Shown here piece by piece: positions 8,972 through 17,019 of a stretch of DNA of 64,000 bases. Origin of the DNA: Streptomyces odontomachi (GTDB taxonomy: Bacteria; Actinomycetota; Actinomycetes; Streptomycetales; Streptomycetaceae); the NCBI RefSeq assembly GCF_024435355.1, contig NZ_JAMJWG010000004.1, positions 1 through 64,000 of the forward strand, in the 5' to 3' direction. The position numbers were made by a program, and so were the translations under genes. The notes under the pieces were generated by a model. That model saw nothing but the letters and a program-made list of their open reading frames with translations. It did no database searches and had not been told where the DNA came from. Each line of letters starts with the position of its first letter. The first letter of the stretch is position 1.

Positions 8972-9015
8972 CAGACCCTTGACACCCCGTCCGTGACGCC
9001 CGGAAAGTGACGCTC

Positions 9016-9915
9016 ATGACGACGCTGTCACGCATCCGGATCGGTTCCGCACCCGACTCGTGGGGCGTCTGGTTCCCCGACGACCCGCGCCAGGTCCCCT
9101 GGCAGAGCTTCCTCGACGAGGTCAGCGCATCCGGCTACGAGTGGATCGAGCTCGGCCCTTACGGCTATCTCCCCACCGATCCCGCGGTACTGGGCGAAGA
9201 GACCCGGCGGCGCGGGCTCAAGGTCTCCGCCGGCACCGTCTTCACGGGTCTGCACCACGGCCCGGAGGTCTGGGAGTCCACCTGGCGCCATGTCGCGGGG
9301 GTCGCCGAGTTGGCCCGCGCGATGGGCGCCCGGCACCTGGTCGTCATCCCCGCCTTCTGGCGCGACGACAAGACCGGCGAGGTGCTGGAGGACCGTACCC
9401 TCACCCCCGCCCAGTGGCGCGACCTGACCCGCCTGACCGAGCGTCTGGCCCGCGAGGTGCGCGAGCGCCACGGTCTGAAGGTGGTCGTCCACCCGCACGC
9501 CGACACCCACATCGACAGCGAGGAGAACGTCACCCGCTTCCTCGACGCCACCGACCCCGACCTGGTCTCGCTCTGCCTGGACACCGGGCACTACGCGTAC
9601 TGCGGCGGCGACAGCGTCAAACTCATCGAGACCTACGGCGAACGCATCGGCTATCTGCATCTCAAGCAGGTCGACCCCGGGATCCTGGCCGAGGTCCACG
9701 CCCGGCAACTGCCGTTCGGCCCCGCGGTCGCACGCGGCGTGATGTGCGAACCGCCGTGCGGCGTGCCCGCGTTGGAACCGGTGCTGGAGGCCGCCGGCCG
9801 GCTCGACGTCGACCTCTTCGCCATCGTCGAGCAGGACATGTACCCCTGCCCACCCGACCGCCCCCTGCCCATCGCCCGCCGCACCCGCGCATTCCTCCGG
9901 TCCTGCGGGGCCTGA
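9016..9915 (+). CDS. IolE/IolH-like TIM-barrel protein, probable inosose dehydratase
   Basis: A 299-residue sugar phosphate isomerase/epimerase-type TIM barrel, starting RIGSAPDSWGVWFPDDP. Metal-ligand type motifs are visible: VVHPHADTHID (about 155-165), LCLDTGHYAYCGGD (about 188-201), YLHLKQVD (about 215-222) and AIVEQDMY (about 273-280). The divergent position to iolC points to the 2-keto-myo-inositol dehydratase step, but the N-terminus is not the classical IolE one, so IolH or another isomerase is possible. ATG 9016 was taken because GGAAAG lies 8 bases upstream; the GTG at 9007 has no such site. Confidence 0.8.
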   Translation: MTTLSRIRIGSAPDSWGVWFPDDPRQVPWQSFLDEVSASGYEWIELGPYGYLPTDPAVLGEETRRRGLKVSAGTVFTGLHHGPEVWESTWRHVAGVAELARAMGARHLVVIPAFWRDDKTGEVLEDRTLTPAQWRDLTRLTERLAREVRERHGLKVVVHPHADTHIDSEENVTRFLDATDPDLVSLCLDTGHYAYCGGDSVKLIETYGERIGYLHLKQVDPGILAEVHARQLPFGPAVARGVMCEPPCGVPALEPVLEAAGRLDVDLFAIVEQDMYPCPPDRPLPIARRTRAFLRSCGA

Positions 9916-10142
9916 GGGGCGCGCGAGGTTACGGCCCTTTTCGCACCGCTTCCGTCACAAACTCCTCCTTCTTGTCACACATGTCCGCGCTGGGCCGATT
10001 CCGTGTCACAGCCGATCCACACCCCCTGACCGGGATCACCCTGCGTCGTTCACCCGGCAAGGCTCAGCAATCGCCAGCGTCGCGCCCGGCTCGTCCGACG
10101 GCTCCCTGCCGCCGCTGGGCGCGGCGGGGAGGAGAAGCCACG

Positions 10143-10343
10143 GTGACCGACCACGGACTCTGGTCATACAGAGACATCGCCGCACACATCAAGGTCCGCC
10201 CGGACACGGTGCGTTCGTACCGCAAACACGGGCTGCTGCCCCCACCCGACCGCGTGGAGAACGGCAAGCCGTACTGGTACGCGGACACCGTCCGGGCGTG
10301 GGTCGCCGCCCGCCCGAGCAACCGCCGGCGCCAGGGCGACTGA
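10143..10343 (+). CDS. Small MerR/AlpA-like helix-turn-helix protein
   Basis: Sixty-six residues with GTG start 10143 and a strong ribosome site (GGGGAGGAG) 8-9 bases upstream. The sequence WSYRDIAAHIKVRPDTVRSYRKHGLLPPPD (first half) is a winged HTH of the MerR/excisionase type; KPYWYADTVRAWVAARP is the wing/recognition end. There is no effector domain, so it may be a small DNA-binding regulator or a remnant of a mobile element. Neighbouring genes give no clear target. Confidence 0.75.
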   Translation: MTDHGLWSYRDIAAHIKVRPDTVRSYRKHGLLPPPDRVENGKPYWYADTVRAWVAARPSNRRRQGD

Positions 10344-10428
10344 CCCCGCCCCGACCGCAACCACCGGCCGCCGGGGCCCGCGCCGGGCCCCGGCAACGGC
10401 ACGCGGGGCAAGGGTCGGTCGGGCGCGG

Positions 10429-10538
10429 CCAGACGGGCCGGACGGGTCAGACGGGTCAGACGGGGGATCCTCGTTCGCCGAGAAATTCTCGTTCGCCGGG
10501 AGGATCCTCGTCTGCCGGGGGATTCTCGTTTGCCGGCG
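10429..10538. repeat. Two short direct-repeat clusters before a GNAT gene
   Basis: First, GACGGGTCAG-type 10-base units are repeated at 10429-10465. Then four copies of an 18-19 base unit, of the form ATyCTCGTTyGCCGG, begin at 10467, 10485, 10504 and 10522. The second array ends 28 bases before the GNAT start, so it lies in the leader or promoter of that gene. Confidence 0.8.
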
Positions 10539-10565
10539 CCGACCGTGGCCACGCAGAATCCGCAG

Positions 10566-11192
10566 ATGACAGCGGCACATGTGGACCATTCCTCGACGAA
10601 TCCCCCGGACGACTTCTCCGTCAAGCCGGTACTGACCGGCGACAAGGTGGTGCTGCGCCCCGTCGCCGCAGCCGACGCCGCGGAGATGTTCGCGATGATC
10701 GGCGATCCGGAGGTGACCCTCTTCATGGGCCACCCGCGCAGCACGCTCACGGAGGAGCGGGTACGCGCCTGGTACGCGTCGCGCGCCACGACGGACGACC
10801 GGCTCGACCTCGCCGTGATCGACCGGGACAGCGGCGCACTCGTCGGTGAAAGCGTGCTGTTCGACTGGCATCCGGCCGACCGCAGCTGCACCTTCCGCAT
10901 CATGCTGGGGCCCGCCGGCCGGAACCGCGGGCTGGGCACCGAGGCGGTCCGGCTCACCCTCGGCCACGGCTTCGAGCGGCTCGGCCTGAACCGCATCGAA
11001 CTGGGTGTCTACACCCACAACCAGCGGGCCCGGCGTGTCTACGAGCGGGTCGGCTTCGTTGCAGAGGGCGTGCGGCGGGAGGCGATGCTGCGGGACGGTG
11101 AGCCGTTCGACGAGGTGATCATGTCGGTGCTGGCCCGGGAGTGGGCCGTCCATCACGGCCGCCCCGAGGCTACGCATTCCCCTACCCCCTAG
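10566..11192 (+). CDS. GNAT family N-acetyltransferase
   Basis: A 208-residue acetyltransferase of the RimJ/RimL-like branch. The acetyl-CoA loop appears as MLGPAGRNRGLGTEAVRL (about 119-136) and the C-terminal part has NRIELGVYTHNQRARRVYERVGF. The acceptor is unknown. ATG 10566 is preferred over earlier in-frame starts lying in the short-repeat region. The stop codon lies inside the copper operator of the next operon, so the two transcription units abut. Confidence 0.85.
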   Translation: MTAAHVDHSSTNPPDDFSVKPVLTGDKVVLRPVAAADAAEMFAMIGDPEVTLFMGHPRSTLTEERVRAWYASRATTDDRLDLAVIDRDSGALVGESVLFDWHPADRSCTFRIMLGPAGRNRGLGTEAVRLTLGHGFERLGLNRIELGVYTHNQRARRVYERVGFVAEGVRREAMLRDGEPFDEVIMSVLAREWAVHHGRPEATHSPTP

Positions 11193-11201
11193 GGGTATAG
11201 T
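11183..11201 (+). promoter_or_regulatory. CsoR-type copper operator and -10 box
   Basis: TACCCCCTAGGGGTA (11183-11197) is an almost perfect palindrome of the kind bound by the copper sensor CsoR. TATAGT, a good -10 element, overlaps its right end (11196-11201). The operator also contains the stop codon of the upstream acetyltransferase (11190-11192). About 190 bp of GC-rich leader separates it from copZ, including a repeated GTACGGGTCCGTGC. csoR itself is not in the window. Confidence 0.85.
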
Positions 11202-11390
11202 GTGAGGAGAGTCGGGCGAGGCGCAGGTGCCGGGTGAGTCCGGCGCGGCGCCGTTCCATCCGCCCGTACGGGTCCGTGCGGTACGGGTCCGTGCCGTACC
11301 CGCGCCCGGCCCGGGTAGGCGCGCACCGTTCCCGTCCCCGCGCCCGGCTTTCCGTCCACCCACGCACACCGCACTCCCGAGGAGCCCCAT

Positions 11391-11651
11391 ATGACCACCC
11401 AGGGCGAGGCCGCCACCCCCACTCCGGCCACCGACGGCGAGGTCACCGCGACCTACCAGGTGACCGGGATGACCTGCGGACACTGCGAAAGCGCGGTCGT
11501 CAGCGAGATCGGCGAGCTGGCGGGCGTACGCTCCGTCGCCGCCGAGGCCGCCAGCGGCCGGGTCACCGTGGTCTCCGCGGCCGCGCTCGACGACGAGGCG
11601 GTACGCGCCGCGATCGACGAAGCGGGATACGAGTTCGCCGGCCGCGCCTGA
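11391..11651 (+). CDS. copZ: CopZ-like copper chaperone
   Basis: An 86-residue heavy-metal-associated domain protein with GMTCGHCESAV, the Cys-x-x-Cys Cu(I) site, at about residues 26-36. It would carry Cu(I) in the cytosol to the CopA ATPase encoded 90 bp downstream. A short acidic, Thr/Pro-rich tail precedes the domain. The CsoR-type box upstream implies induction by copper. Confidence 0.9.
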   Translation: MTTQGEAATPTPATDGEVTATYQVTGMTCGHCESAVVSEIGELAGVRSVAAEAASGRVTVVSAAALDDEAVRAAIDEAGYEFAGRA

Positions 11652-11741
11652 GCCGGCACACCGGCGAGCCGGCACGCCTGGCGTCCCCCGGCCGGCCGTT
11701 TTCAGGAGCACGCAGCACCGCACCGCCATCTGGAGCCCGCA

Positions 11742-14315
11742 ATGACCAGCACCGCACCAGAGACCGCCGGCCAGACCGCCGACCGGCCGGCCGGCCACCA
11801 GCCGACCGGGGTGGCCGAAGCGCCAGGCACCCCCGAGCCTTCCGCCGCTCCGCCGGCCACCGCCACCGCGGCCGCCGGGACCCCGGCACCACCCGACCAC
11901 CCCGCGTCCGTCTCGCAGGTCGAACTCCGCATCGGCGGGATGACCTGCGCGGCGTGCGCGGCACGGGTGGAGAAGAAGCTCAACCGCATGGCGGGCGTCA
12001 CCGCCACCGTGAACTTCGCCACCCAGAAGGCCCGGGTCAGCTACCCCGACGGGGTCGAGGTCGCCGATCTCGTCGCCACCGTCGTGAAGACCGGCTACAC
12101 CGCCGAGCAGCCCGCGCCACCACCCCCCGCGGTCCCGCCACCCCACAGCGCCCATGACGCCGCCGACAGCGCCCCCGAACGGGATCACCGTACGGACCGG
12201 GCCGGACCGCACGGCCGGCCGGACGGGCGGGACTGGCCGGACCGCGGTCCCGCCGGAGCGGCCACCGACGCGACCGCCACCGGTCCGGCGGCCACCGCCG
12301 CCACCGACCCGGAGGTCACCGCGCTCCGCGACCGCCTTCGCGGCTCCGCGCTGCTCGCGCTCCCGGTGATCGTGCTCTCGATGGTCCCCGCCCTCCAGTT
12401 CGACAACTGGCAGTGGCTCTCGCTGACACTCGCGGCCCCGGTCGTCATCTGGGGTGGCCTGCCCTTCCACCGCGCCGCGTGGAAGAACGCACGGCACGGC
12501 GCGGCCACCATGGACACCCTGGTCTCGCTCGGCACCCTGGCCGCCTTCGGCTGGTCGCTGTGGGCGCTGTTCTTCGGCGACGCCGGGATGCCGGGCATGC
12601 GGCACGGATTCGACCTGCTCGCCGCACGCACCGACACCTCCTCGGCCCTCTATCTGGAGGTCGCGGCCGGCGTCGTCACCTTCCTGCTGCTCGGCCGCTA
12701 CCTGGAGGCCCGTTCCAAACGACGCGCGGGAGCCGCCCTGCACGCCCTGCTGGAGCTGGGCGCCAAGGACGTCTGCGTGCTGCGGCCCGCGCCGGGCGGC
12801 GGCGCACCGGTGGAGACACGCGTCCCGGTGAGCCGGCTGGCCGTCGGTGACCGGTTCGTCGTACGACCCGGAGAGAAGATCGCCACCGACGGCACCGTCG
12901 TCGAGGGCACCTCGGCGGTCGACGCCTCGATGCTCACCGGCGAGTCGGTACCGGTCGACGTGACCGTCGGCGCCACCGTCACCGGCGCCACCGTGAACGC
13001 CGGGGGCCGGCTCGTCGTCGAAGCGACCCGGGTCGGCGCCGACACGCAGCTGGCCCGGATGGCCCGGCTCGTGGAGGACGCGCAGAACGGCAAGGCGCAG
13101 GTGCAGCGGCTCGCCGACCGGATCGCCGGGATCTTCGTACCCGTCGTGCTGCTGATCGCCGCGGGCACGCTGCTGGCCTGGCTCGTGGTCGGCGGCGGGG
13201 CCGGCGCGGCGTTCACCGCCGCGGTGGCGGTACTGATCATCGCCTGCCCCTGCGCGCTCGGCCTGGCGACGCCCACCGCCCTCATGGTCGGCACCGGCCG
13301 CGGCGCCCAGCTCGGCATCCTCATCCGGGGCCCCGAGGTCCTGGAATCCACCCGCCGCGTCGACACGGTCGTCCTCGACAAGACCGGCACGGTCACCACC
13401 GGCCGGATGACGCTGAGGGACGTGCACGCGCCGGACACGGACCAGAAGCTGCTGCTCCGGCTCGCCGGTGCCGTGGAGAACGCCTCCGAGCACCCCATCG
13501 CGCAGGCCATCGCCACCGGCGCCGTCGAGCGAGGGGCCACCGAGGCGGACGGGAGCGGTGCGGCACTGCCCACCCCCGAGCCGTTCGAGAACGTCCCCGG
13601 GCTCGGCGTGCGCGGCACCGTCGAGGGGCACGACGTGCTCGTCGGGCGCGAGCAGTTGCTCACCGCCGTCGGTATCGCACTGCCCCCGCAGCTGGCCGCC
13701 GCCAAGGCCGCCGCCGAAGAGGCCGGCCACACGGCCGTCACCGTCGCCTGGGACGGCACGGCGCGTGGCGTGCTGACCGTCGCCGACGCCGTCAAGGACA
13801 CCAGCGCCGAGGCGGTGCGCGAGCTGCGCGCACTCGGCCTCACGCCGATCCTGCTGACCGGCGACCACCCGGCCGTGGCCGCGACCGTGGCCCGCACCGT
13901 CGGCATCGACGAGGTGATCGCCGAGGTGCTGCCGCAGGACAAGGTGGCCGTCGTACGGCGCCTGAAGGACGAGGGCCGGACCGTCGCCATGGTCGGCGAC
14001 GGAGTCAACGACGCCGCCGCACTCGCCACCGCCGACCTCGGCCTGGCCATGGGCACCGGCACCGACGCCGCGATCGAGGCGAGCGACCTCACCCTGGTCC
14101 GCGGCGACCTGCGGGTGGCCGCGGACGCCATCCGGCTCTCGCGCCGCACACTGGCCACCATCAAAGGCAACCTTTTCTGGGCCTTCGGCTATAACCTTGC
14201 AGCCCTGCCGCTCGCCGCGGCCGGACTGCTCAACCCGATGATCGCCGGAGCCGCGATGGCGTTCTCGTCGGTCTTCGTAGTCAGCAACAGCCTGCGCCTG
14301 CGGAACTTCACGTAG
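11742..14315 (+). CDS. copA: Copper-exporting P1B-type ATPase
   Basis: An 857-residue integral membrane ATPase that pumps Cu(I) out of the cell. It has one N-terminal metal-binding domain (GMTCAAC at 66-72), a disordered Pro/Ala/Asp-rich linker (about 125-195), the transmembrane CPC motif (about residue 502), the phosphorylated Asp546 in DKTGT, the SEHP motif and GDGVND near 753. The Ala/Pro/Thr-rich N-tail and the linker make it longer than the ~750 residues usual for the family. It follows copZ in the CsoR-box operon. Confidence 0.93.
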   Translation: MTSTAPETAGQTADRPAGHQPTGVAEAPGTPEPSAAPPATATAAAGTPAPPDHPASVSQVELRIGGMTCAACAARVEKKLNRMAGVTATVNFATQKARVSYPDGVEVADLVATVVKTGYTAEQPAPPPPAVPPPHSAHDAADSAPERDHRTDRAGPHGRPDGRDWPDRGPAGAATDATATGPAATAATDPEVTALRDRLRGSALLALPVIVLSMVPALQFDNWQWLSLTLAAPVVIWGGLPFHRAAWKNARHGAATMDTLVSLGTLAAFGWSLWALFFGDAGMPGMRHGFDLLAARTDTSSALYLEVAAGVVTFLLLGRYLEARSKRRAGAALHALLELGAKDVCVLRPAPGGGAPVETRVPVSRLAVGDRFVVRPGEKIATDGTVVEGTSAVDASMLTGESVPVDVTVGATVTGATVNAGGRLVVEATRVGADTQLARMARLVEDAQNGKAQVQRLADRIAGIFVPVVLLIAAGTLLAWLVVGGGAGAAFTAAVAVLIIACPCALGLATPTALMVGTGRGAQLGILIRGPEVLESTRRVDTVVLDKTGTVTTGRMTLRDVHAPDTDQKLLLRLAGAVENASEHPIAQAIATGAVERGATEADGSGAALPTPEPFENVPGLGVRGTVEGHDVLVGREQLLTAVGIALPPQLAAAKAAAEEAGHTAVTVAWDGTARGVLTVADAVKDTSAEAVRELRALGLTPILLTGDHPAVAATVARTVGIDEVIAEVLPQDKVAVVRRLKDEGRTVAMVGDGVNDAAALATADLGLAMGTGTDAAIEASDLTLVRGDLRVAADAIRLSRRTLATIKGNLFWAFGYNLAALPLAAAGLLNPMIAGAAMAFSSVFVVSNSLRLRNFT

Positions 14316-14387
14316 CCGCCTTCACCTGGCGCCTACAGCAGTCCACGTATGTTGTCTCAGAAGCGAGACCCAAATTCTTCACAGGCC

Positions 14388-14417
14388 TTCACATGTGCGG
14401 TTCAACATCCTTACACT
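14388..14417 (+). promoter_or_regulatory. Promoter of an intergenic transcript
   Basis: TTCACA (14388-14393) and TACACT (14412-14417) are separated by 18 bases on the plus strand. The unit it would drive ends at the strong terminator at 14736-14796. Confidence 0.5.
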
Positions 14418-14531
14418 TAACCCCCGGTCACCACGACGGGGCTCTTGCGAAAGAGTTCGACGTATGCAAGAGACGTACGTCACATAGATTTAAGCGTAAC
14501 CATAGAAGGGGCTCGCGAGTCTAAGAGGACG

Positions 14532-14633
14532 ATGCTGGAGACGTCTTGGGGGGCGAATCCGACATCAGCGGAGATGTCTTGGGGGACGTCTCCGGAGGTT
14601 GTGAGCCGGGACACGTACACCGGGGAGCTTTGA
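14532..14633 (+). CDS. Small ORF with a repeated Ser-Trp-Gly motif
   Basis: A 33-residue ORF starting MLETSWGANP and ending RDTYTGEL, with a possible ribosome site (AGAGGA) just upstream. SWG occurs twice, 12 residues apart, reflecting a DNA-level repeat that also forms RNA stems. An in-frame start further upstream (14445) would give 62 residues. No processing, export or partner genes lie nearby (copA upstream, citA downstream). Function is unknown; it may not be translated. Confidence 0.3.
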   Translation: MLETSWGANPTSAEMSWGTSPEVVSRDTYTGEL

Positions 14634-14735
14634 GCGGCCCCCCCGACCGTACGCGTCCCGGCAGACCACAACGCGGCTGGCGCAGCCCACCGACGCCCGG
14701 CCGGATCCCGTGGGGGGAATCCGCACCGGGACACA

Positions 14736-14796
14736 GGAAAGCGCCCCGCCCGCCGGCCCGTGGGGGGACCGGCGACGGGGCGCTTTCCCTTTTTTT
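14736..14796 (+). terminator. Rho-independent terminator
   Basis: GGAAAGCGCCCCG (14736-14748) pairs perfectly with CGGGGCGCTTTCC (14776-14788), followed by CTTTTTTT. The loop contains a weaker CCGGC/GCCGG pairing. It ends the 14.4 kb transcript; copA stops 420 bp upstream and probably has its own end. Confidence 0.92.
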
Positions 14797-14989
14797 AAAA
14801 GCTCGGTTCGCCGCCGGGCGCCTCAGCCGGTGTCGAGCGACCGATCGTGCTCAGCCCGACTTCGTCGGGCCTCCGCGCGTTCGGCCACTCAACACCGGCG
14901 CGCCCTTTGGCTCACTCGCTGCACCGGGGTGCCGAACAGAGATACACGGCAACCCAACACGCCCCAAGAGCAGGCCGAAGGCCATGAAC

Positions 14990-15200
14990 TTGGGGCGCAG
15001 GCGAGCAGGCCGCAGGCCGCGACCAAGGTGCGCAGGTGAGCAGGCCGAAGGCCGCGACCAAGGGGCGCGGGGAACTGCGCGACCAGCCACAACGAAACCA
15101 GCAGGTCGCCACCGCCCCAGAGGGGCACCCCCTACCGCAGCCCCCGCCGGCCGAAGGCCGCAATCAAGGGGCGCGGGGAACTGCGCGACCCGCCACGACG
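14990..15200 (+). repeat. REP-like repeat cluster downstream of citA
   Basis: Two full copies of the REP core in the same orientation start near 15060 and 15166. They are interleaved with several copies of GAGCAGGCCGAAGGCC-like segments (14968, 15005, 15039 and around 15150). The stretch 14800-15320 has no supportable gene. Confidence 0.8.
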
Positions 15201-15320
15201 AGACCGGCAGGTCGCTACCAACGCCAAGGGGCAGCCCCCACCGCGCCGATCCCCACCCGGGGACACCGACACACGGCGGGACCGCCCCAGACCGGGAAGC
15301 CGAAGGCCGAAGGCCGAAGG

Positions 15321-16619
15321 CTACCGCTCCTCCACCGGGATGAAGTCCCGATTGACGACACCCGTGTAGATCTGCCGCGGACGCCCGATCCGCGAACCCG
15401 GCTCCTTGATCATCTCCTGCCACTGGGCGATCCACCCGGGCAACCGGCCAAGCGCGAACAGCACGGTGAACATCTCCGTCGGGAAGCCCATCGCGCGGTA
15501 GATCAGACCCGTGTAGAAGTCCACGTTCGGGTAGAGCTTCCGCTCCACGAAGTAGTCGTCGGCGAGCGCGTGCTCCTCGAGGCGCAGCGCGATGTCGAGC
15601 AGCTCGTCGGACTTGCCGAGCGCGGAGAGGACGTCGTGCGCCGCAGCCTTGATGATCTTCGCCCGGGGGTCGAAGTTCTTGTAGACGCGGTGCCCGAAGC
15701 CCATGAGCTTCACGCCGTCTTCCTTGTTCTTCACCTTGCGGATGAAGGTGTCGACGTCGCTCCCGGAGTTCTGGATACCCTCCAGCATCTCCAGCACCGA
15801 CTGGTTCGCACCACCGTGCAGCGGGCCCCACAGGGCCGAGATGCCGGCCGAGATGGACGCGAACATGTTCGCCTGCGAGGAGCCCACCAGGCGCACCGTC
15901 GACGTCGAACAGTTCTGCTCGTGGTCGGCGTGCAGGATCAGCAGCTTGTCCAGCGCCGACACCACCACCGGGTCCAGCGCGTACTCGGCGGCCGGCACCG
16001 AGAACGTCATCCGCAGGAAGTTCTCGACATACCCGAGGTCGTTGCGCGGGTAGACGACGGGCTGGCCGACCGACTTCTTGTACGCGTAGGCGGCGATCGT
16101 CGGGAGCTTCGCCAGCAGCCGGATCGTCGACAGGTGGCGCTGCTTCTCGTCGAACGGGTTGTGGCTGTCCTGGTAGAACGTGGACAGCGCGCTGACCACC
16201 GACGACAGCATCGCCATCGGGTGGGCGTCACGCGGGAACCCGTCGTAGAAGCGCTTGACGTCCTCGTGCAGCAGGGTGTGCCGGGTGATCTCGTCCCGGA
16301 ACTCCGCCAGCTCGTCGACGGTCGGCAGCTCGCCGTTGATCAGCAGGTAGGCGACCTCGACGAACGTGGAACGCTCGGCCAGCTGCTCGATCGGATAGCC
16401 GCGGTAACGCAGAATGCCCTGCTCACCGTCGAGATAGGTGATCCCCGACTTGTAGGCGGCAGTGTTGCCGTAACCGCTGTCCAGGGTCACCAGACCGGTC
16501 TGGGCGCGCAGCTTCCCGATGTCGAAGCCCTTGTCCCCGACGGTGCTGTCCTCCACCGAGTACGTGTATTCACCCTCGCCGTACCGCAGTACTACTGCGT
16601 CATCGCGTTTGTCGCTCAC
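15321..16619 (-). CDS. citA: Citrate synthase
   Basis: A 432-residue type I/II hexameric-type citrate synthase condensing acetyl-CoA and oxaloacetate at the entry of the TCA cycle. HADHEQNCSTSTVRLVGSS (about 236-254), WGPLHGGANQ (about 267-276) and GFGHRVYKNFDPRA (about 311-324) hold the conserved active-site His and Arg residues; the catalytic Asp follows in the C-terminal third. The GTG start at 16619 is preceded by GGGAAG. It is monocistronic, with REP repeats downstream. Confidence 0.95.
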   Translation of the reverse strand: MSDKRDDAVVLRYGEGEYTYSVEDSTVGDKGFDIGKLRAQTGLVTLDSGYGNTAAYKSGITYLDGEQGILRYRGYPIEQLAERSTFVEVAYLLINGELPTVDELAEFRDEITRHTLLHEDVKRFYDGFPRDAHPMAMLSSVVSALSTFYQDSHNPFDEKQRHLSTIRLLAKLPTIAAYAYKKSVGQPVVYPRNDLGYVENFLRMTFSVPAAEYALDPVVVSALDKLLILHADHEQNCSTSTVRLVGSSQANMFASISAGISALWGPLHGGANQSVLEMLEGIQNSGSDVDTFIRKVKNKEDGVKLMGFGHRVYKNFDPRAKIIKAAAHDVLSALGKSDELLDIALRLEEHALADDYFVERKLYPNVDFYTGLIYRAMGFPTEMFTVLFALGRLPGWIAQWQEMIKEPGSRIGRPRQIYTGVVNRDFIPVEER

Positions 16620-17019
16620 GTCTTCCCTCACCCGACGTTGTACCTCATCTTCGAGGTGCCTGCCCTGACTGCCCTGACTGCCTCTACCATCCCCCATTTG
16701 GCGCAGGAGAGTGCACTCGGGGTCGGCCATTGGGCCTATCGGCGGCACTGAGTGCCGCCAGTCTGCTCATCCTGCCCCCTTCGCCCCGGTTCCGGAAGGG
16801 CCCTGTGAGCTTTCCGACTGATTGATCGATCAAAATTCACGGCCTCGCCACGCCCCGCGGGACGCCGCGGGACCGACGGCGTTACGGGTGATCCGGATGC
16901 GCCTGGATTAGTCCTGATTTCCCTCGCCGGCGAGGGTGGGAGGGCTCGGCGTCCGGGGTTGCGTTCCCGCCACCGGGGCACGCGGGCGCCCCGGCGCGAG
17001 CCGGACCCCGTACCGTCGC
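16620..17019. other. Intergenic region upstream of citA
   Basis: No gene is supportable here. The stretch holds the citA promoter region, a direct repeat of TGCCCTGAC near 16659-16681, and a perfect 12-base palindrome TTGATCGATCAA at 16822-16833 embedded in an unusually AT-rich patch. The palindrome could be a protein-binding site. Confidence 0.5.

Larger units (their letters stand above)
14424..14796 (+). ncRNA. Candidate structured RNA of about 370 nt
   Basis: Between a plausible promoter and a strong terminator lies a stretch full of possible stems: CTCTTGCGAAAGAG (14440-14460 region, a five-pair stem closed by a GCGA tetraloop), GACGTA pairing with TACGTC just after, and nested stems at 14537-14593 (GGAGACGTC with GACGTCTCC; GACATC with GATGTC). 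Loops of the last group carry TTGGGGG on the plus strand, so the minus-strand copy has two hairpins with C-rich loops. I do not match it to RNase P, tmRNA or SRP RNA. It may be an sRNA, or the leader and body of the small ORF at 14532. Confidence 0.4.

Noticed and set aside
10164..13868. Very long minus-strand open frame opposite the GNAT and copper genes
   Set aside because: It is antisense to copZ and copA, whose motifs are unmistakable. GC bias alone keeps such frames open.
14424..14796. Identification as tmRNA, RNase P RNA or SRP RNA
   Set aside because: None of their characteristic conserved sequences is present. It is listed only as an unknown RNA candidate.
16736..16981. 81-codon minus-strand frame upstream of citA
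   Set aside because: It has no ribosome site, an Arg/Pro-rich translation, and covers the probable citA upstream control region.
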